Shown: piece by piece, positions 6,546 through 10,675 of the stretch | Numbering within the stretch: position 1 is the stretch's first letter | Layout of the letters: every line of letters begins with the position of its first letter | Assembly (NCBI GenBank): GCA_038868255.1 | Contig: JAWCTJ010000047.1 | Span: forward strand, 1 to 10,675 | DNA length: 10,675 nucleotides | Direction of reading: 5' to 3' | Source: DRVV01 sp038868255 | GTDB taxonomy: Archaea; Thermoproteota; Bathyarchaeia; Bathyarchaeales; Bathycorpusculaceae | Program-made: the position numbers and the translations under genes | Notes under the pieces: model-generated | What the model was told of the DNA's origin: nothing | Seen by the model: only the letters and a program-made list of their open reading frames with translations | Database searches by the model: none

Positions 6546-7819
6546 TAAACCTCAAAAGTGTCTCCGGGCTTGGGTGCCACAGCCTCGAATCCCGCCTCAT
6601 CCCTTATCCACTTAGATAGGTACTCACAGTTCCCTTCAGCTCCGTGCATAATAAAGAACTTTGTTTTCCCATTTATCCTCTTTACAGCCTCTTTCAATTC
6701 CTTAGCGCCACAATGGGATGAAAAGTCGAAGTGCGCCACTTTAGCTTTTACCTTCTTAACTTTACCGTCTATTAGACATACTCCCTTTTCCAGCAGTTCC
6801 CTTCCCGGAGTGCCTGGAATCTGAAAACTAACGAGGAATACAGCATTATTGGCTTTTTTCCCAATCTTTGAAATATAGAAAGCAGCGGGACCGCCTTTAA
6901 GCATGCCTGCAGGAGAAATTATCACACATGGGGTTTTAGTGGCTTTTCTACGGTCCCGCCATCCTTCAACCCAATTCGCCGAGTGAACAGCGTTCATAAA
7001 GGCTTTATGATCCCTTAAGAATTTTGGATAATTCATCATGATTCTGCTTGCTTCCCTTGCCATGCCATCCATATAAATGGGGTATTCAAAGTGATAAGCA
7101 TCTAATATGCATAGAATCTCCTGTGCTCTCCCTATGCTGAATGCTGGAACTAGAACTGTACCTCCCCTTTCCACAACATCAGTAACATCCTCCACGAAAC
7201 GCTTCTCAAGCTCGGCACGGTCTGGATGATCCTCGTTAGCGTAGGTGCTTTCCATCATGACAGCGTCTATATCCCCGTAATCCATTTTTGCCCCTTCTAG
7301 AAGCCTCGTATTTATGAGATTAAAGTCTCCTGTGTAAAGTATTCGCTTTCCCTCTGCTTCTATGAGTACTTGAGCGCTGCCGGGGATGTGTCCAGCGTTA
7401 AGAAGCTGGAAAGTAATATCTCCAATAGTTTCTTGGACGCCGTAATCCAAATGCTTGATGTTCCTCATCATAGTTCTCAGTTCAAGATACTCGTATGGCA
7501 GATAGTAACTGGAAAGATGTATAAAGTCTGAAATCAAAAGCTGGCTCAACTCCGCCGTAAGCTTGTTTGTGTATACTGGTTTGTTGCCTTGAATGTGAAA
7601 TATCGGGATAGCACCAGAGTGATCAAGGTGGCTATGCCCAAGTATTACTGCGTCAACCTCCTTAGGCGGAACGTGCATTGGGAATCCAGGTTCATGATTC
7701 AGCATTACACCATAATCCAGTAGGACTTGTGCCTTATCTGTGCTGACAGATAAGGCTGATCTGCCAACTTCACGTGTCCCGCCAAGAAATTTTATCTTAA
7801 GCGACCCCATTTTCCCCAT
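6545..7819 (-). CDS. Beta-CASP metallo-beta-lactamase ribonuclease, aCPSF2-like
   Basis: The 424-residue protein starts with FLGGTREVGRS, typical of CPSF/RNase J-type nucleases. The metallo-beta-lactamase motifs are HSHLDH (62-67), H144 (NAGHIPGS) and D165 (YTGDFN). The beta-CASP part has ESTYAN (190-195), the SPAGMLKGG segment (302-310), motif B around H369 (FDFSSHCG) and motif C around H392 (IMHGAEGN). All metal ligands appear present, so it should be an active zinc-dependent RNase. It lacks the N-terminal KH domains of aCPSF1 (FttA), the termination factor, and its length fits aCPSF2, whose cellular role is less clear. The start may be ATG 7819 or ATG 7810 (MGSLKIK); neither has a clear SD. 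It lies 32 bp after the PHP gene, in a gap holding AT-rich TATA-like runs, so a minor internal promoter is possible. Confidence 0.93.
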   Translation of the reverse strand: MGKMGSLKIKFLGGTREVGRSALSVSTDKAQVLLDYGVMLNHEPGFPMHVPPKEVDAVILGHSHLDHSGAIPIFHIQGNKPVYTNKLTAELSQLLISDFIHLSSYYLPYEYLELRTMMRNIKHLDYGVQETIGDITFQLLNAGHIPGSAQVLIEAEGKRILYTGDFNLINTRLLEGAKMDYGDIDAVMMESTYANEDHPDRAELEKRFVEDVTDVVERGGTVLVPAFSIGRAQEILCILDAYHFEYPIYMDGMAREASRIMMNYPKFLRDHKAFMNAVHSANWVEGWRDRRKATKTPCVIISPAGMLKGGPAAFYISKIGKKANNAVFLVSFQIPGTPGRELLEKGVCLIDGKVKKVKAKVAHFDFSSHCGAKELKEAVKRINGKTKFFIMHGAEGNCEYLSKWIRDEAGFEAVAPKPGDTFEV

Positions 7820-7851
7820 CCATCATTAACGCTTTAAATTTGCATGCAATT

Positions 7852-8457
7852 TTAAAAACGTATTGACTTCCCGAACCTTGCAACTCTAACCAACCCCTTC
7901 CTGATAGCCTCGAGAATATCATCTAAACTTGTTGAGGCTTGAATTTCCGTGTAAACCGACCAGAGTTCCTCTGGTTTGTGGGCGTCGCTTCCAGCTACAC
8001 CTGGGATCCCGAGCTCCCTAGCCAGGTTCTCAGCCATCGCGTTAACGTGATCTGTACTTCCGCCATTAAGAACCTCCACAGCGTCGAACCTGTAGTTCCT
8101 AGCGGCATCTCCTAAACCATATTCCCTATAGGGATGGGGAACTATAACCAGCGCTCCAGCGTCCCGTGCGAAATCAATCACATTCCCCACGGTCCATGGT
8201 TCCGGAGGAACCTCAGCAACTCCAAGAATGATCAAATCACCATCCACCGTAGTAATCTCGATTCCGGGAATTATGGTTATATCGGAGTATGCCGAGGCGA
8301 GGTCTTTAACCTTATGGAAGCCCTTAACGGTGTTGTGGTCTGTTATGGCGGCTACTTTAATGTAGGGATGGGCATAAAGTTGCTCCACAAGAGTCTTCGG
8401 GTGTATGGAAGAGTCATTCGAAAACAATGTGTGAATGTGCAGATCTGCCTTAATCAA
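7852..8457 (-). CDS. PHP-domain metal-dependent phosphoesterase
   Basis: The 201-residue protein has the PHP metal ligands in order: DLHIHT (D5, H7, H9), ITDHN (D40, H41), E67 (GIEITT), H108 (VPHPY) and GSDAH (D158, H160). This is the stand-alone PHP domain, which in other members hydrolyses phosphoesters such as histidinol phosphate or short nucleotides and 3',5'-nucleoside bisphosphates. The substrate cannot be read from the sequence. The start is a TTG at 8455-8457; no in-frame ATG exists before residue 141, and the DLHIHT motif at residue 5 fixes the N-terminus. An AGGCGAT element overlapping the tgtA stop may serve as its SD. It lies 10 bp after tgtA and before a ribonuclease gene, so a role in nucleotide or RNA-end metabolism is a reasonable guess. 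Confidence 0.9.
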   Translation of the reverse strand: MIKADLHIHTLFSNDSSIHPKTLVEQLYAHPYIKVAAITDHNTVKGFHKVKDLASAYSDITIIPGIEITTVDGDLIILGVAEVPPEPWTVGNVIDFARDAGALVIVPHPYREYGLGDAARNYRFDAVEVLNGGSTDHVNAMAENLARELGIPGVAGSDAHKPEELWSVYTEIQASTSLDDILEAIRKGLVRVARFGKSIRF

Positions 8458-8467
8458 CTTAAATCGC

Positions 8468-10084
8468 CTAAACCTTCGACATGGCTCTTTTTAAGAATGC
8501 AGTCATAGCTTTAATCCACATCTCCTTATCACTGTAATATTTAAATCTAGCGCCCCTCTTCAAGCACGCTTTCCTAGAAGCCCTAAGGACCGTGTCTCCC
8601 CAATTTTCATAATCATGTACGAAAAGCACAATTTCATAGTTTGTATGGCTTATGTACTCAGCTACTTGCGAAGCAACATACTCCACTGTTTCCTTATCCG
8701 GTGGTAATGCGCACTCGTTCTGTGAAAGGGGATAGACATCGTCAAGCTCTTCTGGGACAATGCCGAAGGGAGCCGCATAAAAGCAGATGTGGACTTTTTC
8801 AGCGTCATCTCCAAGGTTTTCACCAAGAGTCCTGATCACCTTCTTATAGGTCTCTGTATTATGAAAGGGCTTGGTCCTCGTTTGAGGCATTATAAGAAGA
8901 ACCTTGACTTCATGCGGTTGGGTATACCTTTCAATAATTCTTTTTCGGTGGCGTACAACCTCTGGGCGGACTAGATCCAGTGAACTATAGAAGAATAGTC
9001 CACTCTGCTTAGCTATGGGACTGTGTTTTTCTATAAATGTTTCATATCTGCGCAGTTTTTTTAATGCCTGTAGTAGGGATGGGTGCCCATGGACTCTAAG
9101 TTGAAGGTGCTCCCAAAGTCTCCCCTCCTTTATCGCTTGCTTTATACGCTTGATTTCAGAATTGCATGCGTAGAGGTTATGCCTCGCTAGGAAAATCCGC
9201 TGCTCACCCACCGGTTTTTCGACGATATCCTTAGGCGTCTTATTCCGGCATTCAGGACATGAGCATGGAAAATACTCTAACTCCTCAAGCCTGATCGTTC
9301 CTCCTTCAGTCATGTATCGTCCATCTCTGGCATAAATAGCGTACGCAGCAGAGTCAAACATGTCGCATCCAAGCGCCACAGCCAGAGAAAACATGAAGGG
9401 GTGCCCGGCGCCGAAGAGATGAAGCGGTCTACTTATGGGCAAGTTCATTTTCGCGGTCATTATCATGTCCACGAGGACGTCAAACCGATAGCGTTCCATA
9501 ACTTCTGTAGGACTGCCCAGGGCATGGATTTGAAAGGGAAGCTTGCCCATTTCAGTGGCTGATCTAACTACAAGGTCTAAGAAGCGTCCACCCTGAACAG
9601 GGCCAACCCAGATAATGTCATCCCTCGTTCTAAGTTTAAAGAAATCCTCGGCTCTTCTAAGTGTCTCCTCAACCGTGTACTCAGCACGGCTTCTATTGAT
9701 GTTCCAGCCTGTAGGCCAGTCCAGAATTGTGGCTATGTCCACGCCTATTTGTTCTTGGTATTTGACAATCTCTTCAGGAGTTACTTCTACGCCTCCGTAG
9801 ACCAGGATCTGGTAAGCTCCAGAATCAGTCATTATGATTCCTTCGAAATCTAAAAAATCATGTATGCCCTTTTCAGCAGGTTGATCTTGAAAGTGTTTCT
9901 TAAGTATGTAGGCGTTCGTTATCAAAGCATCAAAGCCGAAGTCCTCCTTAAGTTCCTTCGGAGATATAAATTGCAGATTGGGGTTTATAACTGGAAAAAG
10001 TAAGGGAGTTTCTACTGTTCCGCTTTTAGTTCGAAGTTTTCCAATTCTTCCAAGCATGTCTCTGTCCTTAACTTCAAAACTCAT
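8468..10084 (-). CDS. tgtA: Archaeosine tRNA-guanine transglycosylase (TgtA)
   Basis: The 538-residue enzyme exchanges G15 in the tRNA D-loop for preQ0, the first step in archaeosine formation. The catalytic core (1 to about 345) has MTDSGAYQ with D87, VGPVQGG, HLFGAGHPF, the nucleophile D244 in MFDSAAY, and a zinc site CSCPEC...H (C274, C276, C279, H302). The C-terminal part (about 390-538) resembles the accessory domain shared by TgtA and ArcS, with PQTRTKPF (400-407) and FGIVPEELDDVYP. The usual C-terminal PUA tRNA-binding domain seems missing; the protein is about 40 residues shorter than the Pyrococcus enzyme. I chose ATG 10084 because a TATA box lies about 35 bp upstream and the longer start is a TTG at 10096 close to the expected transcription start. 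It is first in a run of five minus-strand genes. Confidence 0.94.
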   Translation of the reverse strand: MSFEVKDRDMLGRIGKLRTKSGTVETPLLFPVINPNLQFISPKELKEDFGFDALITNAYILKKHFQDQPAEKGIHDFLDFEGIIMTDSGAYQILVYGGVEVTPEEIVKYQEQIGVDIATILDWPTGWNINRSRAEYTVEETLRRAEDFFKLRTRDDIIWVGPVQGGRFLDLVVRSATEMGKLPFQIHALGSPTEVMERYRFDVLVDMIMTAKMNLPISRPLHLFGAGHPFMFSLAVALGCDMFDSAAYAIYARDGRYMTEGGTIRLEELEYFPCSCPECRNKTPKDIVEKPVGEQRIFLARHNLYACNSEIKRIKQAIKEGRLWEHLQLRVHGHPSLLQALKKLRRYETFIEKHSPIAKQSGLFFYSSLDLVRPEVVRHRKRIIERYTQPHEVKVLLIMPQTRTKPFHNTETYKKVIRTLGENLGDDAEKVHICFYAAPFGIVPEELDDVYPLSQNECALPPDKETVEYVASQVAEYISHTNYEIVLFVHDYENWGDTVLRASRKACLKRGARFKYYSDKEMWIKAMTAFLKRAMSKV

Positions 10085-10113
10085 AGTAAGATCCAAACAA
10101 AATCAGTGAAACA

Positions 10114-10125
10114 TATTTATAAAAA
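10114..10125 (-). promoter_or_regulatory. TATA box of the tgtA operon
   Basis: On the minus strand TTTTTATAAATA is centred about 35 bases before ATG 10084. Transcription would begin near 10093 and give a leader of about 10 bases with GGA at 10092-10094. It is likely the main promoter for the five-gene run down to 5153. Confidence 0.5.
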
Positions 10126-10154
10126 TGTAGAATGAAAGCGCTTTGAACAAGCAG

Positions 10155-10162
10155 CTTATATC
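10155..10162 (+). promoter_or_regulatory. Possible TATA box of the PAC2-family gene
   Basis: CTTATATC is centred about 38 bases before ATG 10196. A transcript from about 10184 would carry the AGAGG element (10183-10187) at its 5' end. The match is moderate, but the location agrees with the chosen start. Confidence 0.35.
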
Positions 10163-10195
10163 TCGAGTATCCCATTTATGTTAGAGGTTCAAGAG

Positions 10196-10675
10196 ATGGC
10201 CTGCACTGTGAAAATCGAGGAAAAGCCAATTCTCAACAATCCAATCCTCATAGAGGGGCTGCCTGGAATAGGATTCGTAGCTAACATAGTGGCGTTGCAT
10301 CTTATTCGTGAATTGAAGGCTAAACGCTTCGCAAGAATACTTTCAGCATCCTTTCAAGATCTTTCTGTGACAACAAAGAACGGAGAACCTCTTTCACCTA
10401 AAAGTGAGCTTTACTACTGTAAAGGCGTGAATGGCGGCCGAGATCTAATAATATGGTACGGTAACACTCAGGCTCTAACAGTATTTGGGCAGTATGAATT
10501 ATGCGGGTGTGTTCTGGACATTGTCGAGAAGCTTGGTTGTAGATACATGATAACGATAGGCGGCTTCAAGCAGGACGTTGTTAAGGAGGTTCCTGAAGTT
10601 TATTGCGCGGCTTCTGATGCTGAAACCCTGAAGGAAGTGTTAAGTCTAGGAACCAAAATAATGGTTGGGAACATT
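10196..10675 (+). CDS. PAC2-family protein, N-terminal part
   Basis: The first 160 codons are seen; the frame is still open at the window end. The start has the PAC2 family look: LIEGLPGIGFVANIVALHLI (residues 18-37), an RFARILSASFQD segment, a central LIIWYGNTQ strand and the MITIGGF turn (about 120-126). The archaeal members are related to proteasome assembly chaperone 2; some (PbaB type) bind proteasome subunits, while for most the role is unproven. I chose ATG 10196, which has AGAGG eight bases upstream; the in-frame ATG at 10178 would lie at or before the expected transcription start. It is divergent from tgtA across a 111-bp gap, so it is probably the first gene of its own unit. Confidence 0.85.
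   Translation, partial: MACTVKIEEKPILNNPILIEGLPGIGFVANIVALHLIRELKAKRFARILSASFQDLSVTTKNGEPLSPKSELYYCKGVNGGRDLIIWYGNTQALTVFGQYELCGCVLDIVEKLGCRYMITIGGFKQDVVKEVPEVYCAASDAETLKEVLSLGTKIMVGNI

Noticed and set aside
6244..6615. 123-codon open frame antisense to amzA and the nuclease gene
   Set aside because: It is Ser/Pro-rich shadow sequence across two convincing genes, with no SD or recognisable domain.
8134..8508. 124-codon open frame antisense to the PHP and tgtA genes
   Set aside because: It overlaps metal-binding motifs of a clear PHP gene and shows no domain of its own.
10085..10096. TTG 10096 as start of tgtA
   Set aside because: It is a rare codon close to the expected transcription start, while an in-frame ATG follows 12 bases later with a suitable promoter.

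Overview
The window is archaeal. It carries an archaeal-type CODH/acetyl-CoA synthase (ACDS) operon, an archaeosine tRNA-guanine transglycosylase, an archaemetzincin, a KH-less beta-CASP nuclease of the aCPSF2 type and a PAC2-family protein. Its intergenic gaps hold TATA-like boxes 25-40 bp upstream of starts, and Shine-Dalgarno (SD) motifs precede several genes. The mix fits an anaerobic, acetyl-CoA-pathway archaeon, plausibly a Bathyarchaeia-like Thermoproteota member. The lineage is inferred from gene content only, and a methanogen or other Wood-Ljungdahl archaeon is not excluded.

Positions 1-4342 (+) hold the end of cdhB followed by cdhC, cdhD and cdhE, tightly spaced in one operon. These encode the epsilon subunit, the acetyl-CoA synthase (A-cluster) subunit, and the two corrinoid iron-sulfur protein subunits. 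Together they make or cleave acetyl-CoA from CO, a methyl group and CoA. No CooC/AcsF-type nickel ATPase gene lies between cdhC and cdhD. Positions 4394-5179 hold two small divergent genes: a 2x[4Fe-4S] ferredoxin-like protein (-) and a CooT-family nickel-binding protein (+). Both are plausible accessories of the CODH/ACS system, for electron transfer and nickel handling.

Positions 5153-10084 (-) hold five closely packed genes read tgtA, PHP-domain phosphoesterase, aCPSF2-like nuclease, archaemetzincin, presenilin-type membrane protease. Spacings are 10 bp, 32 bp, a 1-bp overlap and a 35-bp overlap, so they probably form one transcript starting at a TATA box near 10119. The first three point to RNA modification and processing; the last two are proteases, one soluble zinc enzyme and one intramembrane aspartyl enzyme. 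The membrane protease gene overlaps the end of cooT tail to tail. From 10196 (+) a PAC2-family (proteasome assembly chaperone-like) gene runs off the window.

All genes are intact except the two cut by the window edges. I found no tRNA or rRNA gene, mobile element, CRISPR array or pseudogene, and no gene-free stretch above about 111 bp. The most notable points are the CooT homologue with its corrected start at Met-Cys, the ferredoxin beside it, a variant PAL motif in the presenilin-type protease, a degenerate ArcS-like motif in TgtA, and an apparent charge-complementary motif shared by the CdhC tail and the CdhD head. None of these amounts to a clearly new system.
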